Assembly: GCA_963281255.1 (NCBI GenBank)
Contig: OY725496.1
Coordinates: forward strand, 3,387,723-3,451,722
Direction: 5' to 3'
DNA from: Aphrocallistes beatrix
Lineage: Eukaryota; Porifera; Hexactinellida; Sceptrulophora; Aphrocallistidae
DNA length: 64,000 nt
The notes beneath the pieces were generated by a model, which had not been told where the DNA came from, did no database searches, and saw only the letters and a list, made by a program, of their open reading frames with translations. The translations under genes were made by a program, and so were the position numbers. Shown here piece by piece: positions 9,674 to 20,627 of this stretch. How positions within the stretch are numbered: the stretch's first letter is position 1; each line of letters begins with the position of its first letter.

Positions 9674-11565
9674 CTACACAACCTCCAACCAGTCAGGAAA
9701 TGCAGAGGACCTTCCGTACTGAATATCAGACAGCTCCTTGTACACTCTGTGAACCACTTCCTGTGCCCTATCCATGGTTGGAATTTGGATTCTTTCTCCA
9801 CCACAAAGGATGTCTGCCACAGGACTGACAACACAAGCAGTGCCGGTCCCGAATAATCCCAGCATTCTGTTCTCGCTCACGGCGTTCCTCACTTCTTGCA
9901 TTGTGAGGGTTCGCTCTACCAAAGGGACATCACCCCACGAGCGAATCAACCGTATCACCGAGTCCCTAGTCACTCCGGGGAGGATTATGTCAGAGAGGGG
10001 AGGGGTCACTACTTCTTTCGTTCCTTCAGAATTGTACCAGTAAGAAAAAATATTCATGGTGCCGACTTCTGTTAATTGCTGGTCTTCTCCAAACAGCCAC
10101 AGTACCTAGTTACATTCGAAGCCTTAATTAACATATACGTATATAAAATGTAAAACAACAACAACAACAACAGTTGAACCTAGATAAATAACTGTGCGCG
10201 TGAGGCAAAAATATGTCGTACAATATGCCATTTTACAATGTAGACATGAGCTTCACGGACCAAAGAACGAACATTGGTCCAGGAAGACCATTTAAGACAG
10301 ATATTCGGTCTAGTATAAATAGCCCGAACTGTCATGTAAAAACAAATATTTCCGAAATATCTGAAGGAACAATTCTCAAAAACCGAATATTTCGTTAGAA
10401 AACAAGCACATCGCAGTCATGGGTTTATCTAGGATTTTCCAATCCAGCACTTTTTTGGAGGTGATAAAAGTTATCTGGCACCCAAACAATGGTTTATCTC
10501 GTAATTCCAGGGGTGATAGCAACCCGGGACCAAAATCGAATCACACTGCAAGCACCTTGGCTCCTCGTACGATAACAGGCTGGCACCTATAAGTGCCGAC
10601 AGAGCACCTAGATAAACCCCTGATCGCAGTATATCACTAGTTTCTTTGGAAAGCTAAACCATGTACTCCAGTACTATCAAGCAGGAGTTCTCCTCTACGC
10701 AGTTCTACGTACTTGTCAAGAGTCCGTGCTATTACTTGCAATTACCTGTACACATCCGTGCTTGGCAGCCTCCACCTGTCTGGCGACGGTAGGCGCGTAG
10801 TTCGCTCCTAGCTTACAATTGCCAGAGCCACCCGGCCAGGCTCTGACCGCAATCTCGTCAGCGTAGAGGCTGACAGCCCGGAAGCTCCCTCCTCCGTAGT
10901 AAGACCCCACGGGACAGAGGATGGCGAACAGGACCGCTTGCTCGGGGACATTCACACCAAGACTGGGGTCTACTCCTATCAGCGTCGGACGGATGTAGAT
11001 AGAACACTCCTTTTTGTCTGGAGCCCAATCTCTGTCTACGTTCAGCAGAGCCTAGAAATTAGATTTTGAATATATGATTCATTCATACCTTTGGAAATAT
11101 GCAATTGTATCAGCAGACCTTGAGGCACTCTTTCAACTCAGTCTTATCAAACTCGGGCAGAGAAGTCCGGATGGCGGACCGATGGAATCGTTCCATGTTC
11201 TTCATGGGACGGAACATTCTGAGTTTCTTATCGTCTCCCAGATAGGCCTTCATCCCTTCAAATACCTCAGGAGCATAGTGGAATACCTTGGCTGCGGGAT
11301 CTAATGTAAAAGGTTGATACGGTACAATTCTGGGATTCCTCCACCCGTTCTTCTTGCTCCAATCGGCAAGAAACATGTGATCTGTTGTAATGGTGCCGAA
11401 TGCCAATGGGTTGTCAGGGGCTGGTCTCTGCTTTGGAGTATTCGTGTGCTGAGTGGTAACCTTTTCTCCTGCGAAGCTGATAGAACGAACCGTGTTGAGC
11501 AGAGGTAGATGTGTGGGCCTAGCAAGGGAGAATTGGAGCAGTGAGAAGGGGAGTCTAGAGTTCAT
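9674..11565 (-). CDS. BCAT: Branched-chain amino acid aminotransferase (three exons)
   Basis: Exons on the minus strand are 11565-11119, 11051-10746 and 10105-9674, all phase 0 with GT..AG borders; 394 residues in total (human BCAT2 has 392). It is a PLP fold type IV enzyme that transaminates leucine, isoleucine and valine with 2-oxoglutarate. Exon 1 carries a basic, Ser-rich leader suggesting mitochondrial import, then TTDHMFLADW and FEGMKAYLGDD. Exon 2 has IYIRPTLIG, FAILCPVGSYY and the PLP-binding lysine in GNCKLGANYAPTV. Exon 3 begins VLWLFGEDQQLTEVGTMNIF and contains VTPPLSDIILPGVTR and GTGTACVVSPV, and ends in IQYG plus a short tail. All key residues appear intact. Intron 2 carries a well-preserved MITE. 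Confidence 0.94.
10418..10622. mobile_element. hAT-like MITE in BCAT intron 2, perfect 8-bp TSD
   Basis: A 205-bp element with terminal inverted repeats CATGGGTTTATCTAGG and, reverse complemented, CAGGGGTTTATCTAGG. It is flanked on both sides by ATCGCAGT (10410-10417 and 10623-10630). The 8-bp target duplication and CAGGGG-type end fit the hAT superfamily. No open frame. Confidence 0.8.
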
Positions 11566-12971
11566 GCTTGCAGTAAGACGAATTGAGCAGGTGGCAGGAG
11601 TAGTTGAAAGTTATACAGATATGATCTTGGATTTAGAGTCTGCTAGGATGTTGAAGGTATAAATAGTCCTACACAGATGCATAGAAGACAACTGAATGAA
11701 TGGAATAAAAATTGCTCTACAAGTTTGCTCTACATATCACGTATTACTTCGGTCAGTGTATCGAGTCATGTGACAAAGACGCTATGACAAGATTAGATAC
11801 TGTATTGCTATAAATACACAACACATGTGGTGGCAGAAACGCTTACGTCATACATGATGAATACGCAATAATTACGAATCCATATTTATCAAACTCATTC
11901 AAGATAATAACTCTGTACGTTTGTGTCGCAAGAGAAAATAAGAAAATAAGATTATCTATTAAAATATACAAGTATTAATTCAGATAGATTATCACGGGAT
12001 TCAGATATAAACCTTATTCATGAATCAACTCCCAATATTTCAATTAATTAACACAGACATACTAATTTATATTAATATGTGCTCGTTCCTCACCAAATGT
12101 CATTCTCTGTATGCACTTCTTTGAATATCTTGTATGCTGCTGCAATGAGAAGTTCCTAGTTCCAATGTAATTCACAGCGCTTGCTTCTAATCTGGAATTA
12201 ACTACATTTGAATGTTGTTTTGAGATCTTCCACAGGGGTGAACTTGAATAGAATGTGATTAGTTCACAAGTTGAGTAGTCCCGATGTCTTACGATAGTCA
12301 TGTCTCACGTGCCAAGTCACTTAATGGAGCTGCCCTATCAGTCTGCCGACAGACATTTTTTATTTCTAACATGCAAACATGCCAACTTGAGCCGTGATAA
12401 AAGCGGGACGCAGCGTTGAATTTTGCGAGACTTGGGGGACAAAATGGAAAAATATTATATATAGAATAAAAAAAAAGCGGGACACTCAGAAAAATTAGCT
12501 GAATTGAAGAGTGAAAAAAGCGGGACACCCGCCAAAAACGGGGCAGTTGGCATGTATGAACATGGCTATTTCTTATACATTAAAATGCTAGGATTTGTTT
12601 ATTTGTCCGAATTGATTTATAAATATGGTATCAAAGTCCCAATATCCGTTTTAAAAATTTAGAAATTAGTCATCATATTATTGCACAATATGTTATATTT
12701 GTGACAAATTTGATGAAATTTCAGAGCGGTTTAAGGACATTTCCAAGTGCTTTTATTATAAATTTTTTGGCATAGGACTGAGCTATGAAGGGGTTGATGC
12801 GAAAAATTTGGAATTATTTCATGGAATGTTGCTGCATTCTAGTGTTGCTATGGAAACGTATTTTGGTCAGTTGGGGTCATATCTAGAAAACCGCAATAAC
12901 TAAACATTCAAATTTAACTCCATATGTAGACAATATACTACTTATTAAGTGATATTATTATACTAATTTAT
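11566..12971. other. Intergenic DNA with repeat remnants
   Basis: It holds the BCAT upstream region, a short inverted-repeat element at 12378-12554 and, at about 12600-12960, a decayed sequence resembling the interiors of the 28411-29334 and 54011-54920 elements (shared TCATCATATNATTGCACAA and a TGCATTC...CTATGGAAAC block). No gene is seen. Confidence 0.5.
12378..12554. mobile_element. Short TIR element (CATGCCAACT ends)
   Basis: Ends are CATGCCAACTTGAGCCG on the left and the complement of CATGCCAACT on the right; GCGGGAC-containing segments recur inside. A partial second copy begins at about 41013 with CATGCCAACTTGAGCC. Non-coding; superfamily unknown. Confidence 0.5.
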
Positions 12972-13500
12972 ATGTCGCACCAAAAGGTTCACTACTTCCT
13001 TCTAAGTATCACTTCAAAACACATAAATAATGATAGGGGAGGACAGGAAAATGTTCACAATCTCACTCATGAGCAGTTAGCGAATCGTGAAGTGATCATC
13101 ATTGGTCTCGTGAATGAACCACATCATGATGGATACAATGAAGCAAAGGATCCAACGAAATTTCAAAGCAAAAAGATAGGACGTGGCCCTTTAAAAGCCG
13201 ACTATATCCAGTCACACGAGCCTGTCATGTGTGCGTACAAGCTAGTGATTGCTGAGTTCAAGTTGTGGGGCCAAACTATAGTGGAGAACTTTATCGGGAA
13301 TATTGAAAGGAAGCTGTTCACGCGTTTGCACAGACAGATGTTCGTCTGGATGGATTAATGGATCGACAAGACGATGGAACATGCGTCATCTCGAGGAGGA
13401 AACGAGAGTAAAGTTGGTTGAGCAGAGAGCTACTGCAGGGATACGTGGTGCAGTGGAGCATATGCTGTTGTGTAGTTTATACATAGAGTTAGTACTTACA
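12972..13500 (+). pseudogene. Truncated, disrupted phosphatidylinositol transfer protein copy
   Basis: The translation matches the C-terminal half of class I PITPs: GGQENVHNL, DPTKFQSKKIGRGPL, MCAYKLVIAEFKLWG, VENFIGNIERKLFTRLHRQ and FVWMD. A TAA stop at 13356-13358 stands where the family continues (WxDKW), and the next conserved block, HLEEETRVKLVEQR, is in another frame, so a frameshift follows at about 13375-13385. Weak similarity (FLLSIT before GGQENV) extends slightly upstream, but the N-terminal lipid-binding half is not visible in the preceding 1.4 kb. The lack of introns plus 5' truncation suggests a dead retrocopy. Alternatively it is the remnant of a degraded gene. It should not encode a functional lipid carrier. 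Confidence 0.75.
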
Positions 13501-13503
13501 TAG

Positions 13504-14540
13504 TAGGCGTAACATATAGTGAACGCCTTGAGTTTGGTTTGTACTCATTGTTAGTTTCGCATTACAGTAGATTGCTTAGTTCTTGTGTGCTAATTAGTCG
13601 TTATCAATTATACACATGAGTAAGTTCTGTCTTGCATATTGAAACTACGGTATTTTAACAGGTCCGTATCTACCGGTACAGTTTGTACTGTTTCAACCGA
13701 ATCCAAATCCAAGTTTATATTCTGACTTGTTTGCTTTAAAATTAAGCTTTATTTAATGACTGACTGGAATTGCAACATTTTTGAGTGAAGTCAACTAAGA
13801 ATTTGCTTTAAACCATCTTAAGAGGCTAGCTACGATTTCCAAAACGGGACTTCTATCAGAGACCGTGTTTTTACTCCTAAAAATGATCCTTACAAAAATT
13901 CAATTGGTCCCATAACTAAGTCGCTTCGATTAGTATCTCATATATGCTTCTAACATACCGATTTTTTTCTTTTATCTCAAAGTGCCTAATATTTCCATCA
14001 GATTGCCTCACTATACATACTACTTGGAATGCTTTCACTAGGATACTTCAAATCTATACATCATGTGTAGAAAAAGATATTTGGTATCGTGCATCCATTA
14101 CAAATAGTCCCGTTGAGCCTATATAACGTTTGGATTTTTTGAAATACTGACTGAGTGGTGAATTTTGTCGATAATTTTCAGTCTTTATTCTACAAGTATA
14201 TACTATTCTAACAGTATATTTCAAATTTGTTCGTATTATATGTACATTGCTTTCTGGATATTATACATTTCTGATGCCTGTTGACTACATACAAGTGTTA
14301 AATACCATTCAGTTTCATTAACTAATAATGCTACATTATATAAAATAGAGAATGTTAGATTCTGAAAGTGTACTTTAGAATATCACATTTCGAACCTCTC
14401 TGATTAATATTTGTTTGATTTTGATACAATACAAATACACATATAAAAATATTTTCTATTTTGTTAAGGAATCACGTCTGTAATATGTAAATATTCATAT
14501 AAAAATATAAAAAAGTACAGCAACATTTTAACATCGGATA
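13504..14540. other. AT-rich intergenic DNA
   Basis: No domain-bearing frame or clear repeat was recognised. A TTTATT at about 14184 could serve as a minus-strand AATAAA for the small gene that follows. Confidence 0.45.
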
Positions 14541-14936
14541 TTAAAAATAACGATAAGGAGACGCTCTGTTGAAATATTTTCTCCGAAAAATATTGTGATA
14601 GGAATAGTAAGACGCATAAGGAGAAGCGTAAGATTGTTGGGAATAATAGTGCTTGTAAACGTTTGAGTATTTGGAAGGTTTGCCATCAGGTAAATGCTGA
14701 GTATAGTAACTTGAGAGCAGAGAATAAGAAGAATCGAAAGGCAGGTTGGAGGGTCGATAACTTGAAGGCGAGTATAGGAGGATGTTGGGACGGTAGCGTG
14801 GTTGAGCGTAAGACTGAATCGTGTAGACGGACGTGTACTTCGGCCGCTCGAAAATGAATCTCCTGCATTTGTAATTAATGTACGATTCAACCAGGAAGGG
14901 AAACAGTAAAAACAGCAGGAACAAGCTCAGTTGCAT
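14541..14936 (-). CDS. Putative small secreted Tyr/Ser-rich protein
   Basis: A 131-residue frame with a textbook N-terminal signal peptide (MQLSLFLLFLLFPFLVES) followed by a mature part very rich in Tyr, Ser and Pro with many aromatic pairs (YY, SYYT, HYYS). No Cys-rich fold and no known domain. The ATG lies in an acceptable context, with a TATA-like TTTATATT about 25 bases upstream on the minus strand. I do not recognise the family. Such composition is seen in structural, adhesive or cuticle-type secreted proteins, but this is only inference. A chance frame in AT-rich DNA cannot be excluded; the signal peptide and absence of internal stops are the only support. Confidence 0.4.
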   Translation of the reverse strand: MQLSLFLLFLLFPFLVESYINYKCRRFIFERPKYTSVYTIQSYAQPRYRPNILLYSPSSYRPSNLPFDSSYSLLSSYYTQHLPDGKPSKYSNVYKHYYSQQSYASPYASYYSYHNIFRRKYFNRASPYRYF

Positions 14937-15278
14937 TTGTTACTTTTGGTGGAATATAAATTAAAATAATTAATTACGATTAAATACATTGATCACTCAT
15001 CGTCTAGGTAATTTAAATTATTCCCAGCATATTTGCCGTTCACGATCCAAACTTGCTATCATTACATATTGTGTTAAGCTTAAATTAACACAATTTATTT
15101 TATAACATTACTTTTCACGGTAGTTACTGAATCCCTGCCGGGATGAAAGAGTACCAGGCTTGGAAAGTTTTGGCCAATTCCATCAAAAATTTAACATTAT
15201 CCATACTCATCGCTCATTACATCAGTCATAAATCACTAGGTGTCATTTCTAGCCAGAATACATTACGTAAAAATGTAA
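14937..15278. other. AT-rich intergenic DNA
   Basis: No gene or repeat recognised; the 15143-15370 plus-strand frame runs into the dispersed repeat and has no domain. Confidence 0.4.
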
Positions 15279-15785
15279 TCCTTACTATTAAAACTCGATT
15301 AATCTATATATGTAACGAATTGATTGAAGAAACTGCCAGGCGCAGAAAGTTGATTTTGGGGGTCTTTTGACTATGGCTCCGCTAAGTTCTGAGTTCAGAT
15401 CAAAATGTCGACTCATCATAGAATTATGACGTCATCGTCACCTTTTTAATAATTAGAAATTTAAGTTTTTCGACTATAACTCAGCCATTTTAGGTGATAG
15501 AAGGCTGATATTTTAATAGAATGTATATATTAATATTATTCACATGTGATACAACTATCATCAAGAAATGATAACTCATCACTCTGTTATGACGTCATCA
15601 TTACGCATAAAATTTTTAAAAATTGACAAATTTGGTGGTTTTTCGTGCGATATCGATAATAACAGTAGGACAGACGTATTTAGAGATGTTATCTCCCTTA
15701 TATAATTAATCAATGTGACCCCAGGCGCCTCCGGCGGACACAGTATCCGCCAGCCGCGCAGCGCAAGCAAGCGAAGCGCGCTTGT
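15279..15785 (+). repeat. Dispersed repeat with GC-rich palindromic end, copy A
   Basis: It starts CCTTACTATTAAAACTCGAT, continues through TGTAACGAATTGATTGAAG and two TGACGTCAT blocks, and ends in a run of short palindromes: GGCGCC, a GGCGGACAC..GTATCCGCC hairpin and GCGCAAGCAAGCGAAGCG, finishing GCGCGCTTGT. The same order occurs in copy B (46174-46710). It is non-coding. Class unknown; a 3' hairpin terminus recalls Helitrons, but the expected ends are not evident. Confidence 0.75.
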
Positions 15786-16151
15786 TCAATTCTTAAATAT
15801 TAAAATATTTGTATAAATATAGTGAGCAATCTTCTCTTTTTTAAGCATTTGTCCTACAATTCATTTTCGATATTTCTAAATTATGGGGCCAAAAAGATAC
15901 CCTCGATCCCTGGCCGCCCAGGATCACTGCCTATGCTTGTATGTGTGTAGGAAACGCAAACTGAACCTAGTTAGAATAACTTTCAATGTAGAAACTTGAA
16001 ATTAAAATGTCACTAGGAATCCTCTACAATGTGAAATCAATCTGACAAATATTAATTTAGGATCGAATCACTAGATACTAGTAGATGTAATGTATTTTAT
16101 AAGTTAATACTCGAATTTAGTTTAGTATAAAGCAAGAACAATTAATAATAT
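15786..16151. other. Short intergenic spacer
   Basis: AT-rich sequence following the repeat and the 3' flank of the ABC transporter. Nothing recognised. Confidence 0.4.
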
Positions 16152-19100
16152 TTAATATAAAGCATGATCTGAGTAGTTGATCCATGCCAATTGCTTGAGA
16201 TGCATATGAGTACTGGGATCAAACTGCAGAAGCAAACGACTCAGATAACTGTTCTCATCTTGTAGCATCAAGAACGGTGCAGAGTCTTCACAGATCCTTC
16301 CTCTCTCCAGCACCAGAATCCTGTCTGAGTCTATCACGCTCTCTATTCTGTGAGCTATGGTGAGGACAGAGCAGTGAGAGAAGTGGGATCGGATTGCCTG
16401 TTGCACCAACACGTCCGTGTGCATATCCACGTTAGCAGTGGCCTCGTCAATCAGGAGGATCGAGTTATCTCGGAGCAGAGCACGAGCGAGACAGATCAGC
16501 TGACGTTCTCCTGTCGAGAAGTTCACACCATTCTCCAGCACACACGCCTCCAGCTGACCGGGCAGCGATTCTATCTTAGCCTTGAGATGAGACTTGTCGA
16601 GGGCTGTCCACAGTTGTGCGGAGCTGTACTCCTCGAAAGGATCCAGATTGTAGCGGAGAGTGCCAGAGAATAGAAACGGGTCTTGAGGAATGATGGACAA
16701 TCTCTTCCTGTGCTCATACAGATTCACACTGGCTATGTCCTTCTGATCAATGGAGATGCTCCCAGAGAACAACTCATTCAGAAGGAACAGGGAGTTGAAC
16801 AGAGAAGTTTTTCCAGCTCCCGTCCGACCGATGATTCCGATCTTCTCTCCAGGTTTCACTTTCAAACACAGATTCTCCAACGAATATGGCAAATCACTCG
16901 AGTATTTGAAACGTACATTTTCGTATTCGAGCTCGCCAAAATAGGATTTAGAAACAGAATCAGGACGAGATGCAAGTGATCTCTCTTGAGGAAGGTTGCA
17001 ATACTTGAGTATTCGATCAGCAGACACCATTAGAATTTCCACCTCACCACTCAACCTGATCATGTATTGGAAAGAAAGAGCCAACGAGATCAATAAGGGA
17101 ATAGAAAAACTGATCAAATCATTCCATCCAAACATACATCTAGCAATTGAAGCAGAGAACGAGGCGAAAATAATCACAAAAGCCATGGACAAATCGAGTC
17201 TCTGACCAAACCACCTGTTGAAAGCCACATAGTGGTACCAGGCACACGAGTGGTCGTCCTGGAAGTAATGGTAGTCTTGTGTGGCTCTCTCCTCAATCCG
17301 AAGAGCTCGAATGGTAGTTAGGCCTTGTAGAGAGATGGAAATGTGAGAGTAGAGAGGACTACGGGCGATACTCTCTAGTCGCTTCACCTGTGTCAGAGAT
17401 TTGAGGAAGAAGAATCTCAGCAGCAGAGTGAAGACTAACAATAAGAATATAGGGATCAGTAGGAATACTTGAGCAGCACACGCAGCAATGACAACAGCTA
17501 TAATGTAAGATGAGAATTGCCAAAAGTCGTAGAAGATGAACGGCAATTGCTCATCTAAGAATCCGACGTCTTTAGAGAATCGGTTGAGGATGCGACCACT
17601 GGGATTAGTGTCAAAGAAACGCATGGGAGTGTGTACGAGTCTGTTCAGCATTCTGTTGTGAAGACGTCGACTGGCTTGCAGCACCAAGTAGTAGAAGTTG
17701 AACCCGAGTAGAAATACGAAAACAGACCCTAGAAACGTGAAGAGAGCCGCCAATCCTAGCCCACCCACGTACTGTCCGTCGAAATACCAAGGACAGGATT
17801 GCGTTGCGGTGAGGGAGCTGGAATTGGTGAAGGGCTGGAAGAGACAATCAGAGATGGATTGCATCCACCAGTATGACAGGAGGAGACAGCCGTTACTCAA
17901 CACAGTTAGAACTAACATGGAGACAGTTGCCAGCAGTCCTCCTGCCAGAAAGTAGCGGAGGTATGTGACAATGCTAGATGAATGCTGTTGACTCTCTTCC
18001 GTGGTTAGAGAGACAGACAAGGGTTGAGGGTTCTCGTCAATCTCCACATCTCGAATCGATACTTCCTCACAATCTCCAGATTTTAACAAATCAGTCTTCG
18101 TTTCGATTGTTTCGTGTGACAGAGGTCTTTTCCTGTCGTTCTTATCTTTAAGCCCACGCAAGAACTCTCTACAGAACTCGTCATGCTCTACCACATCCTG
18201 GTACCTCCCACTGGTTACAATCTCTCCCTCCCTCATCACTACTACAACGTCTGCCTTTTCCACATAGTGAATCTGATGAGTCACTAAAATCACCAGTTTC
18301 CCTTTCAGAAATGTGCTGATGCACTCCTCGAATATTGTTCTCCCAACCCTCATATCCACAGCACTGAGAGGATCGTCGAGGAGATAGGTGTCGCTCTGCT
18401 GGTAGACAGCACGAGCTAGTGACACTCTGGCCTTCTGTCCCCTGCTCAGTGTCACACCTCGCTCTCCTATCAGCGTCATGTCAGCTGATTCCAACGATTC
18501 GATGTCCTCCTTCAGACCACACGCACTTATCACCTGACGATAACGTTCACGGTGGAGAGGTGAACCGAATAGAATGTTGTCCTTAACGGTCCCAGAGAAT
18601 ATCCATGGTTCCTGTGCAGCATAAGACATCACCCCTGAAACCGTGATCTCCCCGGATAGACCGGGCAGCTCGTTTATTAGACTCAGCAGCAGGCTGGACT
18701 TACCGGAGCCGAGAGGTCCGGCGATGGCGACTAGTTGGGCGCGGTCGAAAGATAGGTTGATGGATTTCAGAAGTAACTGATCGCGATCTGCCTCTGTGGT
18801 TCCTTTCCAAGAAGCAGAAAAGTTGTGAAACCGAATCGAGGGACAGCTATCTTCTACCGCTGACTTCTTCCTTATGCAATGACTGATATTCTCAGGTAAT
18901 TCTAGGATGCGCTGGATTCGATTCAGAGCTATCACACACTCTCTACTCGTGGATACAGCAAGTCCGAACAAGAATACGTTGTAGATACGTAGAACGTTGA
19001 ACACAAGGAACAGTAGAGCAAGATCTGATGGTTGAATGGAGATGTTAACCGCTAGACTCACTGAATAGACGATAAAGATAGAAATGAATATGCTTGTGTT

Positions 19101-20054
19101 GAAAAAGGAGAAGTTGCTACTCTGACAAAACCCAGCCAGACTCATATATTTAACTTCTCTACGCCGTATGCTGCTGATGTACTTCACAAATGGAGCCTCC
19201 CAAACGTAGAATTTTATCACACGCATGCCTCGAATTATCTGGTCCATAAGTTTGATGCGGTTGTCTCCAGTAATCGACTGGAGATGTCTGAAATAGCCGA
19301 ATAAGAATCCAAGCATTATTTGAATGGGGTTGTGCAATAGAATGTATAACACTCCGATTAAGCCAATTGGACCAATGTAGATTGAGATCGTGATGATACA
19401 AATTATAGCGACTATAGGTGCAATCCATAAGTAATTGAAATAAACCATTGTCAAGTCGAATTTATAAACATCATTCGAAACAAGATTGATAATATGTCCG
19501 ATTGTAATCTTGTGTAGCACAGATTGTTGTACGCGAAGCACCTTCTTGTAAATGGCCGTGATGCATATAGTACGGAGTTGAATGCCTAGGCAGAAGAGAA
19601 TATATATTCCGATACTGTGGATAAGTGGTATAAGGACAGCACAAATGGATATGGCAGACGCGTAGCCAAGACTGGCACCTAATTCAGCTCCAGTAATATT
19701 TGTTGTGTTGCCAGTACAGAGAGAGGACAAGGTATAAACAAGGATGGCTTGAGTTAACAAGACTATTGGCTCCAGTATAAGTAGTATAGTGCAGCAGAAT
19801 AAGAAACTTGTTTTCAGGGTTTTAGCTATGGCAATTTTAAGGTCAGGTTTTCCATCTTTTTGTAGTTCTACTTGCCAATATTTGTCAAATATGTGGAACA
19901 GTTCTCTAGAGCACTGCTCCCTAGGACAGGTGTGCAAGTCTTTCTTACTCAGTTTCCTCCTTATCCCATTGTAGAACAGTCTGTCCAGCCAAGAGAAAAA
20001 TATCTGAGACAAAATGGAACCTCTGTAATCCGTGTTGTTCTGATAGAAATACAT
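16152..20054 (-). CDS. ABCC-family exporter (MRP4-like), intact
   Basis: A 1300-residue single-exon full transporter without the extra N-terminal TMD0, as in ABCC4/MRP4 (about 1325 residues). The start is MYFYQNN, followed by the short-MRP motif SQIFFSWLDRLFYNG. TMD1 spans roughly residues 85-380. NBD1 has Walker A GPLGSGKSS at about 445, signature LSRGQKARVSLA and Walker B TYLLDDPLSAVD. TMD2 covers about 690-980. NBD2 has Walker A GRTGAGKTS at about 1073, signature FSTGERQLICLA and Walker B SILLIDEATANVD. All catalytic motifs look functional; the Asp after NBD1 Walker B where a Glu is usual is typical for ABCC. The likely role is ATP-driven export of organic anions or conjugates at the plasma membrane. 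A decayed tandem copy lies at 23711-25530. Confidence 0.93.
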   Translation of the reverse strand: MYFYQNNTDYRGSILSQIFFSWLDRLFYNGIRRKLSKKDLHTCPREQCSRELFHIFDKYWQVELQKDGKPDLKIAIAKTLKTSFLFCCTILLILEPIVLLTQAILVYTLSSLCTGNTTNITGAELGASLGYASAISICAVLIPLIHSIGIYILFCLGIQLRTICITAIYKKVLRVQQSVLHKITIGHIINLVSNDVYKFDLTMVYFNYLWIAPIVAIICIITISIYIGPIGLIGVLYILLHNPIQIMLGFLFGYFRHLQSITGDNRIKLMDQIIRGMRVIKFYVWEAPFVKYISSIRRREVKYMSLAGFCQSSNFSFFNTSIFISIFIVYSVSLAVNISIQPSDLALLFLVFNVLRIYNVFLFGLAVSTSRECVIALNRIQRILELPENISHCIRKKSAVEDSCPSIRFHNFSASWKGTTEADRDQLLLKSINLSFDRAQLVAIAGPLGSGKSSLLLSLINELPGLSGEITVSGVMSYAAQEPWIFSGTVKDNILFGSPLHRERYRQVISACGLKEDIESLESADMTLIGERGVTLSRGQKARVSLARAVYQQSDTYLLDDPLSAVDMRVGRTIFEECISTFLKGKLVILVTHQIHYVEKADVVVVMREGEIVTSGRYQDVVEHDEFCREFLRGLKDKNDRKRPLSHETIETKTDLLKSGDCEEVSIRDVEIDENPQPLSVSLTTEESQQHSSSIVTYLRYFLAGGLLATVSMLVLTVLSNGCLLLSYWWMQSISDCLFQPFTNSSSLTATQSCPWYFDGQYVGGLGLAALFTFLGSVFVFLLGFNFYYLVLQASRRLHNRMLNRLVHTPMRFFDTNPSGRILNRFSKDVGFLDEQLPFIFYDFWQFSSYIIAVVIAACAAQVFLLIPIFLLLVFTLLLRFFFLKSLTQVKRLESIARSPLYSHISISLQGLTTIRALRIEERATQDYHYFQDDHSCAWYHYVAFNRWFGQRLDLSMAFVIIFASFSASIARCMFGWNDLISFSIPLLISLALSFQYMIRLSGEVEILMVSADRILKYCNLPQERSLASRPDSVSKSYFGELEYENVRFKYSSDLPYSLENLCLKVKPGEKIGIIGRTGAGKTSLFNSLFLLNELFSGSISIDQKDIASVNLYEHRKRLSIIPQDPFLFSGTLRYNLDPFEEYSSAQLWTALDKSHLKAKIESLPGQLEACVLENGVNFSTGERQLICLARALLRDNSILLIDEATANVDMHTDVLVQQAIRSHFSHCSVLTIAHRIESVIDSDRILVLERGRICEDSAPFLMLQDENSYLSRLLLQFDPSTHMHLKQLAWINYSDHALY

Positions 20055-20627
20055 TTTGATTTTCTAAATGATAATTGATAATCAAAAATTCAAATATAGT
20101 ACTTACACATCGATACGATTACTAGTATAACTAAGTTATTACGATACCTATCAAATTCCAATAATAGTCCGGTTGCTTGGAAATGAAGTTGAAATTTGAT
20201 GGTTTGTTCTAAAACCCCACCGAGCATCCTTTGGAAGCTTTTTTAAACCTAAAATGCCCACTAGGCTCAAAAATAAAATTTCGAAACTCAAATCGTTGGT
20301 GGTAGCATAACTCAAAAAATATTCATTATATCAAAAAATATCTTGGCTCAAAAAGACACCACGTGTGCGAAAGTGACTGGTGAAAAAATTCCCTTTACGA
20401 TAGTAATGGCGCTTCAAATTCAAAAAAAAGTCTAGTTTTGAGGTAACTTTTGGCTTAGGCATAAGCATTTTTTCAAATTTCGAAACCAGTCATTTTGTAC
20501 AAGAGATAGTGGTGCGTCTTTTTGAGCCGAGATATGTTTTGATATAATGATTATCTTTCTTTGTTGTTATGCTGCCACCAACGATTTGAGGAAATTTTGT
20601 CAAAATTTTAATTCAAAGTTATTCAGT
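20055..20627. other. Upstream region of ABCC gene with a foldback repeat
   Basis: It contains the putative ABCC promoter side and an imperfect inverted repeat, arms at about 20272-20361 and 20510-20599, both carrying the block CTCAAATCGTTGGTGG. No open frame of note. Confidence 0.5.
20272..20599. repeat. Foldback repeat upstream of ABCC
   Basis: Left and right arms of about 90 bases are reverse complements (shared CAAATCGTTGGTGG, ATTATATCAAAA, GGCTCAAAAAGAC) around a unique centre of about 150 bases. No target duplication was identified. Confidence 0.6.
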
